Below, piece after piece: positions 36,170 to 43,434 of a stretch of DNA of 64,000 nucleotides. The notes under the pieces are model-generated. The model was not told the DNA's origin. It saw only the letters and a program-made list of their open reading frames with translations, and made no database searches. A program made the translations under genes and the position numbers. The stretch spans positions 186,001 to 250,000 of the forward strand of contig NZ_JAPHUF010000007.1 of the NCBI RefSeq assembly GCF_026196735.1. The letters run 5' to 3'. Source of the stretch: Sulfurimonas sp. (GTDB taxonomy: Bacteria > Campylobacterota > Campylobacteria > Campylobacterales > Sulfurimonadaceae). Within the stretch, counting starts at the first letter, position 1. Each line of letters opens with the position of its first letter.

Positions 36170-36247
36170 ATGTTACCCATAGGTCAAATTCTGACAATTG
36201 TGATTGCAGTTGGAACAGTAATAAAAGAAACACTGGATGAAGATTAG
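36170..36247 (+). CDS. Possible 25-residue hydrophobic peptide
   Basis: An ATG preceded by AGGA at good spacing opens a 25-codon frame reading MLPIGQILTIVIAVGTVIKE and ending LDED. It has a hydrophobic core of about 15 residues and an acidic end, like small membrane peptides or type I toxins. The rest of this gap (35984-36304) contains an inverted repeat AAAGTA-N6-TACTTT (36046-36063) and no other credible frame. The peptide is too short to be confident that it is made. Confidence 0.3.
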   Translation: MLPIGQILTIVIAVGTVIKETLDED

Positions 36248-36304
36248 TCAATTAGTCTTAAAGACTTTTAACCAAAAATAAAACATAAAAATAAAGGTTA
36301 TACT

Positions 36305-37114
36305 ATGTCAAAACTACCACTTACAATACAACAGTTACAAGAACAAGCACCAGTACTCTTTACAGAGCAACCACATTTCCAAACTAGCGACAAGTACCAT
36401 TTTGTTTCATCAATAGACGTCATAAATGAATTAAAGTCTCATAATTGGCATCCCGTTTCAGTGCAAATTTCATCTGTAAAAGACGAAGATAAAGAAGGCT
36501 ACCAGCGTCACGTTGTACGTTTTCGTCATTTCGATGATCTGCTTAGTCCAAAAGAGAATGCAGTTGAGCTTTTGCTGTTTAACAGCCATGACAGAAGCAC
36601 GGCTTTTAGTATATCTGCTGGAATATTTAGGTATGTATGCTCAAATGGTTTAATAATATCAGATAATATTTTTAGTAGTTATAAAATAAAGCACATAGGA
36701 GATAGAGCAAACGACATCCATATAGCGATAAATAAGATAACATCTTTTAAGCCACAGCTTGAACATAAAATCAATACACTTGAATCTATCAAGCTATCAA
36801 CTGGTGAAAAAGAAGCGTTCGCTAAATCTAGTTTAGAGCTAAGATTTCCGAAACACCTAGAGGTTGACTACAAAGACCTACTTGTACCACACCGTGATGA
36901 AGATCAAAAAGATGACCTCTATACGACACTAAACATAATACAAGAGAACCTATTATCAGGAAATGTATCAGGTGTTAACAAAGAGACAGGCAGACGTTTT
37001 ACATCTCGCGAGATTACATCTATAGCAAAAGATAAAGATATTAATCAGGGACTATGGGAAATAGCAGAACGCATTAGTTCTATAAAAGTGCCAGATATGG
37101 CATTAGCTGCTTAA
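36305..37114 (+). CDS. DUF932 family phage/plasmid-like protein
   Basis: The 269-residue protein matches the DUF932 pattern: SDKYHFVSSIDVINELKSHNWHPVSVQ, then RHVVRFRH, AVELLLFNSHDRSTAFSISAGIFRYVCSNGLII and a helical carboxy half with KLSTGEKEAFAKSSLELRF. Members occur in phages, plasmids and integrative elements; no biochemical role is established. AAAGG is the ribosome site. It leads a run of closely spaced small recombination genes (37126 to 39327), so it is presumably expressed with the Gp157-like and Rad52-like genes during replication or transfer of the element. Confidence 0.75.
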   Translation: MSKLPLTIQQLQEQAPVLFTEQPHFQTSDKYHFVSSIDVINELKSHNWHPVSVQISSVKDEDKEGYQRHVVRFRHFDDLLSPKENAVELLLFNSHDRSTAFSISAGIFRYVCSNGLIISDNIFSSYKIKHIGDRANDIHIAINKITSFKPQLEHKINTLESIKLSTGEKEAFAKSSLELRFPKHLEVDYKDLLVPHRDEDQKDDLYTTLNIIQENLLSGNVSGVNKETGRRFTSREITSIAKDKDINQGLWEIAERISSIKVPDMALAA

Positions 37115-37125
37115 TCTATTCTCTT

Positions 37126-37371
37126 ATGCAAAATATACACAAAACACTAGAGAGCATCATAATAGAGATAAAGTTAATTCAACTACAGCTACACCTAGCT
37201 AAAAAGAGTGCTAAGAAAATATATACACTTCAAAGCACTCCATCAAAAGTTCAACTACACATTGAGCATTCACTCCATAGTCTTAATCATCTGATAGCTC
37301 ATATAGATGATTTAAAAATAGATGCAGAATTAAAACATTCTGCTCGTCACCGAACAAAGGAAATACAATGA
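37126..37371 (+). CDS. Small helical hypothetical protein
   Basis: The 81-residue product starts 11 bp after the DUF932 gene and overlaps the next gene by 4 bp (ATGA). It is a single helical chain with heptad-like leucine and isoleucine spacing (ESIIIEIKLIQLQLHLAKKSAKK) and many His residues toward the end (HSLHSLNHLIAHIDD). No family recognised. Its tight coupling to the Gp157-like gene suggests a shared role in the recombination module. Confidence 0.5.
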   Translation: MQNIHKTLESIIIEIKLIQLQLHLAKKSAKKIYTLQSTPSKVQLHIEHSLHSLNHLIAHIDDLKIDAELKHSARHRTKEIQ

Positions 37372-37961
37372 AAATGACAAATTACCGTTTACAGACAGAA
37401 ATTGAAAATATCAATGTAAATAAACAAGAGTGGTTTAAAAACTACGTTAGACAGGTGCTTGAGAGCAATAAGCCATATCACGCAAAGGCTGACTATATTG
37501 GTCTTAGTATAAAAGAGTTAGATAATAAAATAAGTTATATAGCAGAAGATATCAAAGAGCTACAAGCACTTAAGAAAAACCTTACAAGTGCTAAATCAGT
37601 AGCACTAGAAGCTACAGCTTCTGTATTGGCAGAGTACGGAATTGATAGATTAGACGGTACATCAATCTCTTCTATAACAATCACACCAAAAAAGACAACA
37701 CTCACAGAGACTTTTAAAATAAAAGATTCAGGAGTAGATGCTCTTATAAAACTTGGATTTTATACAGTGATTGTAGATGAAAATAGTGTAAAAGAAGCTA
37801 TGAAAACTTTGGATGGTATGAATGAGATAGATGAGTTTGTAGAAGTTGGTGTAACAAAACAAGAGGTGCCAGCTCGTATAAAAGTTAATGCTAGACGTTC
37901 TAGTCAAAATAATCAAGCCACAGAACTACTAAATTTAGTAGATTCGCAAGAAGCGGCATAA
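37368..37961 (+). CDS. Gp157-like phage recombination-module protein
   Basis: The 197-residue protein has an amino-terminal helical part with coiled-coil features (KELDNKISYIAEDIKELQALKKNLTSAK, about 45-72) and then a strand-rich part (ISSITITPKKTTLTETFKI). The ending FVEVGVTKQEVPARIKVNARR resembles the Gp157 family, usually encoded beside single-strand annealing proteins. The match is by layout and local motifs. It precedes the Rad52-like gene by 10 bp with AAAGGAG between. Confidence 0.5.
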   Translation: MKMTNYRLQTEIENINVNKQEWFKNYVRQVLESNKPYHAKADYIGLSIKELDNKISYIAEDIKELQALKKNLTSAKSVALEATASVLAEYGIDRLDGTSISSITITPKKTTLTETFKIKDSGVDALIKLGFYTVIVDENSVKEAMKTLDGMNEIDEFVEVGVTKQEVPARIKVNARRSSQNNQATELLNLVDSQEAA

Positions 37962-37971
37962 AGGAGATAAA

Positions 37972-38676
37972 ATGCTATCAGAAAATCAAATAAAAGCACT
38001 TTCGTATAACCTTGATGAAAGTCGTGTTAAGACTATAGACAAAGCAGGGATGAGCTTTAAGTATATTGAGACTTATGACTCTATTAATGTTGCAAACACC
38101 ATATTCAGCTATATGTGGGACTATACTATTACAAGGCTTGAAGAAGTAAACCGTGAAATTAACCAAAACTCAAACCACGTTATTACATTCAGTGCCATTG
38201 TAAAAGTAAAGATTTATGATAATCAGCGAAATTGTATAGAGCGTGAAGATACTGGTGTAGGTATAGGAACAGCTCGCTCAATTGGTGAAGCTATAGATAA
38301 TGCAAGCAAAAGTGCAGTAAGTGATTCACTCAAACGTGCTTTACGCTCAATGGGTGCTCAATTTGGAAATAATTTGTATTCAAAAACACCTACTACAAGC
38401 AAAAATCAACAACAAAACTATCAACAACCTACACAGTTACAACAGCCACAGCAATACTCACAACAAAATCAACAGCAGACACAACCATTTCATAATCCAA
38501 ATGATTTTTCATCCCTTTATTCTATTGGGCTTACGATAATGGAACAAGGTCAAAATCTCGTAATTATCGGTGATGATATATTCAGCAAGAAAGATAGTAT
38601 TAAAGCTTGTGGTTTCCGTTGGAGCGGGGAAAATAAGATGTGGTATAAGCCTATTGAGCAGCAACAAGCTGCATAG
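37972..38676 (+). CDS. Rad52/22-type single-strand annealing protein
   Basis: Rad52-family proteins bind single-stranded DNA and anneal complementary strands during phage or element recombination. In this 234-residue protein, residues 20-140 carry the family signature: KAGMSFKYIETYDSI, ITFSAIVKVKIY, CIEREDTGVGIGTARSIGEA and SAVSDSLKRALRSMGAQFGNNLY. A glutamine-rich linker (about 143-182, mostly CAA/CAG codons) joins this to a short carboxy domain reading SKKDSIKACGFRWSGENKMWYKP, which resembles the DUF5710-type motif. AAAGGAG precedes the ATG at ideal distance. It probably serves replication or repair of the element, and could also drive gene exchange with related elements. Confidence 0.85.
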   Translation: MLSENQIKALSYNLDESRVKTIDKAGMSFKYIETYDSINVANTIFSYMWDYTITRLEEVNREINQNSNHVITFSAIVKVKIYDNQRNCIEREDTGVGIGTARSIGEAIDNASKSAVSDSLKRALRSMGAQFGNNLYSKTPTTSKNQQQNYQQPTQLQQPQQYSQQNQQQTQPFHNPNDFSSLYSIGLTIMEQGQNLVIIGDDIFSKKDSIKACGFRWSGENKMWYKPIEQQQAA

Positions 38677-38689
38677 GATGGTGCTTAAT

Positions 38690-38791
38690 ATGTGTACAAA
38701 ACCTTTAAAGAAAAACTCTTTAGTTATCTGTTTGATTATAGGCTTAGCTATAGGAGTATTAAAATGTAAGGAAGAAATTTGCTATGAGTAA
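38690..38791 (+). CDS. Possible micro-protein with one membrane span
   Basis: A 33-codon frame (or 37 codons from ATG 38678) reads MCTKPLKKNSLVICLIIGLA and continues IGVLKCKEEICYE. It has a basic start, a hydrophobic stretch of about 13 residues and three cysteines. It fills the gap between the Rad52-like gene and the gene at 38784, overlapping that gene's start by 8 bp, so the position favours a real gene. The ribosome site is weak (AGGA, 11 bp upstream). Confidence 0.35.
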   Translation: MCTKPLKKNSLVICLIIGLAIGVLKCKEEICYE

Positions 38792-39101
38792 ACTTATCCC
38801 ACAAACACTACTAAATAATATACCAGACATATACGGGACAGAAGGTTCTTTAAATCCCACCTGTTATGTCAAGCTATTTACACCAGATAGTAATTGGACT
38901 TGGTACATCATAGAGATATCTAAAACTGATAGTACATGCTATGGCTATGTTAAAGGAGTTGATAGTGAACTTGGCTATTTTGATTTCTCAGAAATCGAGT
39001 TACTTCGCGGACCACTAGGGCTTGCGGTTGAGCTAGACTCATCCTTTATACCTATCCCATTCGCTACTGTTAAAAAGAACGAAGATGACAGTTCTAGCTA
39101 A
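38784..39101 (+). CDS. Hypothetical protein
   Basis: The 105-residue product carries TCYVKLFTPDSNWTWYIIEISKTDSTCYGYVKGVDSELGYFDFSEIELLRGPLG. This resembles the small DUF2958-type protein common in plasmids and integrative elements (DSNWTWY, GYFxxSELExxRGPxGLxxERD-like). The match fits well by eye: F-SE-E---RGPLGL-VE-D. Its function is unknown even where it is common. It overlaps the next gene by 17 bp. Its presence supports a plasmid-like ancestry for this end of the element. Confidence 0.7.
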   Translation: MSKLIPQTLLNNIPDIYGTEGSLNPTCYVKLFTPDSNWTWYIIEISKTDSTCYGYVKGVDSELGYFDFSEIELLRGPLGLAVELDSSFIPIPFATVKKNEDDSSS

Positions 39102-39327
39102 AAACAAAATCAATTCATTAGCTAGAATATTAAAAAATGAAAATAATGTTGAGTTTAAACATAATGGGCTTTACTATGAAGTGTTTGAATCTGCCGACAG
39201 TGGGTTTATGGTAAACCTTTACTCTAGTGATGAGAAAGATCTTGATGGTGAATATATAGAAGCTAATCTTGTAGATGGAGGTTTATGTAGTGGTGGTACA
39301 AAGGATGCCATAGAATTTATGCTATAG
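39085..39327 (+). CDS. Small hypothetical protein
   Basis: The 80-residue product overlaps the DUF2958-like gene. It reads as a compact alpha/beta protein (FKHNGLYYEVFESADSGFMVNLYSSDEKDL; ending CSGGTKDAIEFML). I recognise no family with confidence. The last residues (GGLCSGGTKDAIEFM) resemble small element-encoded proteins with a single carboxy helix. Overlap and strand place it in the recombination operon. Confidence 0.55.
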   Translation: MTVLAKNKINSLARILKNENNVEFKHNGLYYEVFESADSGFMVNLYSSDEKDLDGEYIEANLVDGGLCSGGTKDAIEFML

Positions 39328-39362
39328 ATTAAATAGATATCATAATATAATAGGAGAATAGA

Positions 39363-39572
39363 ATGACGACTAACTACGATGCTTTAATACCTAAAGGGGT
39401 ATTATTCAACTTGCAAGAAATTCAGAATATGAAATTACTAAAAATAGATATGGCTAAAAAACTAATTTACAAAGGTAAAATTGAAGTTGTTAAGGTTGGT
39501 TCTAAAATACATGTATCCAGATCTGAACTTATAAGGTATCTTGAAGAAAATACATTTGCTGTAGCAAGTTAA
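39363..39572 (+). CDS. Xis/AlpA-like HTH_17 protein near integrase
   Basis: The 69-residue product is a winged helix-turn-helix: IPKGVLFNLQEIQNMKLLKIDMAKKLI and the wing VVKVGSKIHVSRSELIRYLEENT. It is a paralogue of the protein at 6954-7175. It lies 38 bp from the end of the converging integrase gene, where excisionase (recombination directionality factor) genes are often found, and its size and fold suit that role. GGAG precedes the start. Regulation of the recombination operon is an alternative. Confidence 0.7.
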   Translation: MTTNYDALIPKGVLFNLQEIQNMKLLKIDMAKKLIYKGKIEVVKVGSKIHVSRSELIRYLEENTFAVAS

Positions 39573-39609
39573 TATAGTTCCTTTAATATAAAGGAATTAC
39601 ATGATTTAA

Positions 39610-40911
39610 CTACTCTAATTTCATCATTTTCATTACTTGTTTGATTTTATCATCACTAGCATTTGGATATAACTTTTTTAATGCTGTATATTCATCTTCA
39701 ATTATTTCAACATCTATTGCATTATTTGGTGCATCTATAACAGCTGCAAAGGTATCTTGTGCTTCTGCTGCTTGTTTGGTATCATCATTAAGATAATTTG
39801 ATTGTGTGGTGCTTAACAGCTTATGGGAAAGCATTTTAGATACAGCATATATATCTGCACCATTTCGTAGTGCAACTACCGCCACCATTGAACGAAGATC
39901 ATGCATAACCATACTAATAACACCAATACTTTCCATCGCAAGTTTCCAATGATAATGTACCGATATAGCTTTTAAATCAAAGATTTTACCCGAAGTGGTT
40001 TTTTGTATCTTGATAGCATTTAGAAGTAGGGGAGTTAAAGCATAAGTAACTTCTGTATTAGTTTTAGTATTTTCTTTAGGTAGCATGAAAGACCCATAAG
40101 GATATTGCTCTGTTTTTTTATAGTTGATATGAGAATGCTCCATCAACATTGTTTCGTTAATTCTTCTACCACTAAGTAAAAATGAAAATACACCTCTGGC
40201 TATTGGATGCTTATACTCAAGCAGTGTTCTAGCTATAAGTGTGGCTTTTTCATCATCTCCACTAAATTTTTCTTTAGACTTTATTTTCGGTAATATGATT
40301 TTTTTCCAATTTAAAATTACATCATTTGTATCTAGTAATGGCTTGAGTACAGCCTTTACTATAGTGATGGTTTTTGGTTTTTTCCCTTTCGATATCATCT
40401 CATTTATAAGGTTTTGAATATCATCTTCTGTAATTTCATCTATAATTTTATTATCTAGTTTTTTAATCCAAACATTATAAGATCCGTTATACATTCTTAC
40501 CGTACTAGCACTAACTTCGATTGATTTACGAGTTATCCAAGCACTATATACAGATTTGAATTTTCTATCTGTAGTATCTATCTTTGGAATAATTTTTTTT
40601 TCAATTTTTAAGGTACCTTTGGATTTAAGAGTATTTTTAATTTCTTCACGCTTACCAAGCAATGATCCAACAGCTTTAGATATACTAGTACCTTTAGCTA
40701 TTGTAAATGTTTCTTTACCTCTAGCTCTCTTATGATTATGCATAGCCTCCACGGCTACTTCAATCTTGTAACTTCTATTTGGTGGTTTCGTTTCATTATC
40801 TTTTGTATAATTTATTTCATTGTGACTAATCAGAATATACATTCCCGAAGCTGTACCATTGTTTAGTTTGATTTTTACTGGCTTATACTCTGAAACACCC
40901 ATTAACAGCAC
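39610..40911 (-). CDS. int: Tyrosine recombinase (site-specific integrase)
   Basis: The integrase cuts and rejoins the 19-bp repeats at the element's ends. The 433-residue protein has a strand-rich arm-binding amino part, a core-binding SAM-like domain (about 115-200) and a catalytic domain with FLLSGRRINE (Arg 249/250), HDLR (H337, R340), LSHKLLS (H363) and nucleophile Y373 in QSNYL. All are present, so it should be active. It reads inward from the right attachment site, with an inverted repeat (40921-40964) directly upstream that may be its own binding site. A carboxy extension after Y373 of about 60 residues ends in KQVMKMMKLE. An earlier in-frame ATG choice (M4) is possible. Confidence 0.95.
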   Translation of the reverse strand: MLLMGVSEYKPVKIKLNNGTASGMYILISHNEINYTKDNETKPPNRSYKIEVAVEAMHNHKRARGKETFTIAKGTSISKAVGSLLGKREEIKNTLKSKGTLKIEKKIIPKIDTTDRKFKSVYSAWITRKSIEVSASTVRMYNGSYNVWIKKLDNKIIDEITEDDIQNLINEMISKGKKPKTITIVKAVLKPLLDTNDVILNWKKIILPKIKSKEKFSGDDEKATLIARTLLEYKHPIARGVFSFLLSGRRINETMLMEHSHINYKKTEQYPYGSFMLPKENTKTNTEVTYALTPLLLNAIKIQKTTSGKIFDLKAISVHYHWKLAMESIGVISMVMHDLRSMVAVVALRNGADIYAVSKMLSHKLLSTTQSNYLNDDTKQAAEAQDTFAAVIDAPNNAIDVEIIEDEYTALKKLYPNASDDKIKQVMKMMKLE

Positions 40912-40920
40912 CTTTGCTTT

Positions 40921-40964
40921 AAATCCCTACTTTTAGCTAAAAAACATACAAATAGTAGGGATTT
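40921..40964. promoter_or_regulatory. Inverted repeat upstream of integrase, possible arm-type site
   Basis: AAATCCCTACT (40921-40931) pairs with AGTAGGGATTT (40954-40964). The nine-base core of each arm is the same as in the repeat at 1075-1114 near the other end. It begins 10 bp upstream of the integrase start, so binding there would also regulate integrase expression. Between it and the attachment site is only A+T-rich sequence. Confidence 0.45.
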
Positions 40965-41069
40965 TTGTAGTAATATGTAAAAAGTATAACAAGTTGTAGT
41001 TAATATGTAGCTTTAAAAGTACTTTAAATAGGGGAACTATAGATAAATATAGTGAGATGTAATTAGATT

Positions 41070-41741
41070 CTAGAGGCAACTCTTTATAGTTTTTAAATCA
41101 TTTAGTGCTATTTTTTTGTCATCTGGGTTTCTAAGCAGATGATTCGGATGGAAAATAGGGACAAGTTTATACTCCTTGAAGTCTATAACATGACCACGAA
41201 CACTTTGAAAATTTTCATTCTCCGATGTAACTTTAGCATAAGCATCTTTACCTAAGGTAACGACTACTTTTGGTTTAACAAAATCAATCTGAGAAAATAG
41301 ATAGTCTTTGCATGAATCCCATTCAGAACTTGATGGAGTATTTGAATTCAGGGGCTTGCATTTTATAGCATGTGTAAAATAAACATCTTCAATTTTTAAA
41401 CCTAAAACATTATTTATCATATTAGTTAAAATTTCACCTGAACGACCACTATAGTAAGAATTTGTACTGTCTTCATTAAGAGATACGCTATAGTCGATTA
41501 TCATTATATCTGCATTTTCATTGCCAAAACCACTCATACTTTGAGATCTTGATTTACTAAGGTCGCATAGATGACATGTAGATATATTTTTAGTTAGTTC
41601 TTCCAAGTTGTGAGGTTTTTCATGAGAAGTTTTATGGTTAACAGAAAAAGTGTCGCTATATTCAAAACCTAGAGCTTTTAGCCGATATAGATTCTGCAGG
41701 AGAAGTAAGTTTTGAAAAGACCTCAATAATATACCTTTCAT
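41070..41741 (-). CDS. Uracil-DNA glycosylase, family 4-like; integration target of the element
   Basis: The enzyme removes uracil from DNA to start base-excision repair. I choose ATG 41741 (MKGILLRSF), giving 223 residues, normal for the family; a longer frame to 41831 has no supported start. Visible motifs: CHLCDLSKSR (one cluster-Cys pair), a motif-1-like DIMIIDYSVSLNEDSTNSYYSGRSGEIL, FTHAIKCKPLNSNTPSSSEWDSCKDYL (second pair of cluster cysteines) and VPIFHPNHLLRNP (motif 2). The usual GEAPG is replaced by IIDYSVS, so the water-activating motif 1 is atypical and activity is less certain. The last codons are the att repeat. It diverges from the signalling gene at 41833. Confidence 0.8.
   Translation of the reverse strand: MKGILLRSFQNLLLLQNLYRLKALGFEYSDTFSVNHKTSHEKPHNLEELTKNISTCHLCDLSKSRSQSMSGFGNENADIMIIDYSVSLNEDSTNSYYSGRSGEILTNMINNVLGLKIEDVYFTHAIKCKPLNSNTPSSSEWDSCKDYLFSQIDFVKPKVVVTLGKDAYAKVTSENENFQSVRGHVIDFKEYKLVPIFHPNHLLRNPDDKKIALNDLKTIKSCL
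41076..41094. repeat. Right attachment-site repeat (attR) inside glycosylase 3' end
   Basis: GCAACTCTTTATAGTTTTT is identical to 1007-1025. In the minus strand it encodes the final KTIKSC of the uracil-DNA glycosylase. The element supplies CTC TAG afterwards (Leu, stop), where the ancestral locus would have had ATA TGA (Ile, stop). Confidence 0.85.
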
Positions 41742-41832
41742 ATGTAATATGGCTCTTAGTATATAGAAAATGTGGTTAAATTCTACTTTATAATTTTGTG
41801 ATAAAATATGAAAAGTATGATTGGAGTGCAAT

Positions 41833-43416
41833 TTGCCCTTAAATAGCGATATATTAGAAATAAAAAATTTTACATTAACTTCATCAACAGCAATATCGGC
41901 AGTAATTGATGATTTTGAAAAATTTCAAGAGGCAAATGTTTTAGTACACATTGTATCTGTAATACACAACACTGTTTTGGTTCAAAATTTAAAAAATGAA
42001 ATAAAAAAAGTGTTGCCAAATGCAAAAGTTGTTTTACTAAAACACAACGACAGAACAAATACAAATTTAACAATATATAATATAAAGAAAAACATTGATG
42101 TTGCAAATATAAACGATGAAATACTTAATGAATTATATAAAGATAGTTCAATAAAAGATGCAAGTATTGCAAAATATAGAAATAAACTATTTAGTAGATA
42201 TTTTACAGATCACCTAACAAATCTTCCAAATGTGTATAAACTTAGAAATGATTTAGAAGAGCATGAAGATTATGCTTTAGTGATTTTTAATATAGATAAT
42301 TTTCAAACAATTAATAATTTTTATGGTTTTATGGTTGGGGATTATGTAATTGAAAAAGTTGGCAAGTATTTAAAAGAAAATATTCCAGAGTCTGATATTT
42401 ATAGACTCTCAGGTGATGAATTTGCATTTGTTTTAAATCGAGATATGGGCTTTTATGAACTAAAAGAGTATTTGAACAATCTTCATAGCAGAATAAATAA
42501 TATTGTTGTTGAGTATCAAGGGATAAATATATATGTAAATTTCACATTAGCTTCGTGTACCAATAAAGATAGAGACAATAAAAATATATTCTCTAAAGTA
42601 GCAATGGCATTAAAATACGCTAAAGAAACAGGAGAACTTTTTTGGATTTATGAAGATAAGATGAATTTTGAGAATGAATATGAGAGAAATTTGAAGCTAT
42701 CGGGAATAGTGAGAGAAGCTGTAGAAAACTCAAAAATAATCCCATATTATCAAGCTATCGTTGATACCAAAACTTATGAAGTTAAGAAGTATGAGTGTTT
42801 GGCAAGGTTAGTAGATAAAAATGAAAAAATTTTATCTCCACTTCTTTTTATACCTGTAGCAAAAAATATTAAACTTTATAATGAAATTACTAAAATTATT
42901 ATTAATAAATCATTTGAAACATTTAAAGATAATGACTTTGAATTTAGCATCAATTTATCTATTGATGACATAATGAGTCATGAGATATTTAGCTTTATTA
43001 TAAATAAGTTAAAAAATTCAGAGTCATCACATAGAGTAATATTTGAACTACTTGAGTCCGATGCAATTGAGGACTTTAAAAAAGTTGAGCGTTTTATCTC
43101 TGAGGTAAAAAGATGTGGTGCTAAGATAGCAATAGATGACTTTGGAAGCGGGTATTCTAATTTTGCTTATCTGACTAAGATGAGCGCTGATTTTATTAAG
43201 ATAGACGGTGCTCTTATCCGAGATATGGATGTGGACAACAATGCATATATTGTAGTAGAGACTATCGTTTCATTTGCAAAAAGACTTGGCATAAAAACGA
43301 TAGCAGAGTATGTTCATTCCAGCACTGTTATGGATAAAGTAAAAGAGTTAGAGATTGATTATTGTCAGGGATTTTATCTAGATGAACCATCCATTAGTTT
43401 AGGTAATGGCTCATAA
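41833..43416 (+). CDS. GGDEF–EAL protein (cyclic-di-GMP signalling), copy 1
   Basis: I choose TTG 41833 as the start: it follows GGAG at good spacing and lines the protein up with its paralogue at 44146-45711. That gives 527 residues. The amino part (1-125) is a small alpha/beta domain (VHIVSVIHNTVLVQNL..LPNAKVVLLKH) slightly like a truncated FIST domain. The GGDEF domain reads LSGDEF (193-197), first Gly replaced by Ser. The EAL domain has ECLARL (from 321, Ala replaced by Cys), INLSIDD, FELLESDAIED, DDFGSGYSN (from 435) and KIDG, so metal-binding residues are kept. Phosphodiesterase activity is likely; cyclase activity is uncertain. The beta-lactamase gene starts 18 bp downstream. Confidence 0.85.
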   Translation: MPLNSDILEIKNFTLTSSTAISAVIDDFEKFQEANVLVHIVSVIHNTVLVQNLKNEIKKVLPNAKVVLLKHNDRTNTNLTIYNIKKNIDVANINDEILNELYKDSSIKDASIAKYRNKLFSRYFTDHLTNLPNVYKLRNDLEEHEDYALVIFNIDNFQTINNFYGFMVGDYVIEKVGKYLKENIPESDIYRLSGDEFAFVLNRDMGFYELKEYLNNLHSRINNIVVEYQGINIYVNFTLASCTNKDRDNKNIFSKVAMALKYAKETGELFWIYEDKMNFENEYERNLKLSGIVREAVENSKIIPYYQAIVDTKTYEVKKYECLARLVDKNEKILSPLLFIPVAKNIKLYNEITKIIINKSFETFKDNDFEFSINLSIDDIMSHEIFSFIINKLKNSESSHRVIFELLESDAIEDFKKVERFISEVKRCGAKIAIDDFGSGYSNFAYLTKMSADFIKIDGALIRDMDVDNNAYIVVETIVSFAKRLGIKTIAEYVHSSTVMDKVKELEIDYCQGFYLDEPSISLGNGS

Positions 43417-43434
43417 ACAAATTTAAAGCGCAAA

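Larger units (their letters stand above)
1007..41094. mobile_element. ~40-kb integrated defence element bounded by 19-bp direct repeats
   Basis: The exact repeat GCAACTCTTTATAGTTTTT occurs at 1007-1025 and 41076-41094. A tyrosine integrase lies about 160 bp inside the right copy. The right repeat forms the last codons of a uracil-DNA glycosylase gene; the left repeat abuts a gene that would overlap that glycosylase by ATGA if the element were removed. The contents are typical of an integrative accessory element: HTH/Xis-like proteins near both ends, a possible Rep protein, Rad52-like annealing protein, Gp157-like and DUF932 proteins, and a long cargo of defence genes. No structural, packaging or conjugation genes are present, so it is better described as a defence island or satellite-like integrative element than as a prophage or a self-transmissible ICE. 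Confidence 0.85.

Noticed and set aside
38321-38539. 72-codon frame rich in Asn/His within the Rad52-like gene
   Set aside because: It is the +1-type reading of the CAA-rich linker; the Rad52 frame has motifs on both sides.
1-41094. Prophage interpretation of the element
   Set aside because: Integrase, Rad52, Gp157 and DUF932 are phage-like, but no terminase, portal, capsid, tail, lysis or repressor set is present in 40 kb.
41076-41094. tRNA gene as attachment site
   Set aside because: The repeat is the coding 3' end of a glycosylase gene; no cloverleaf or T-loop sequence is present at either end.
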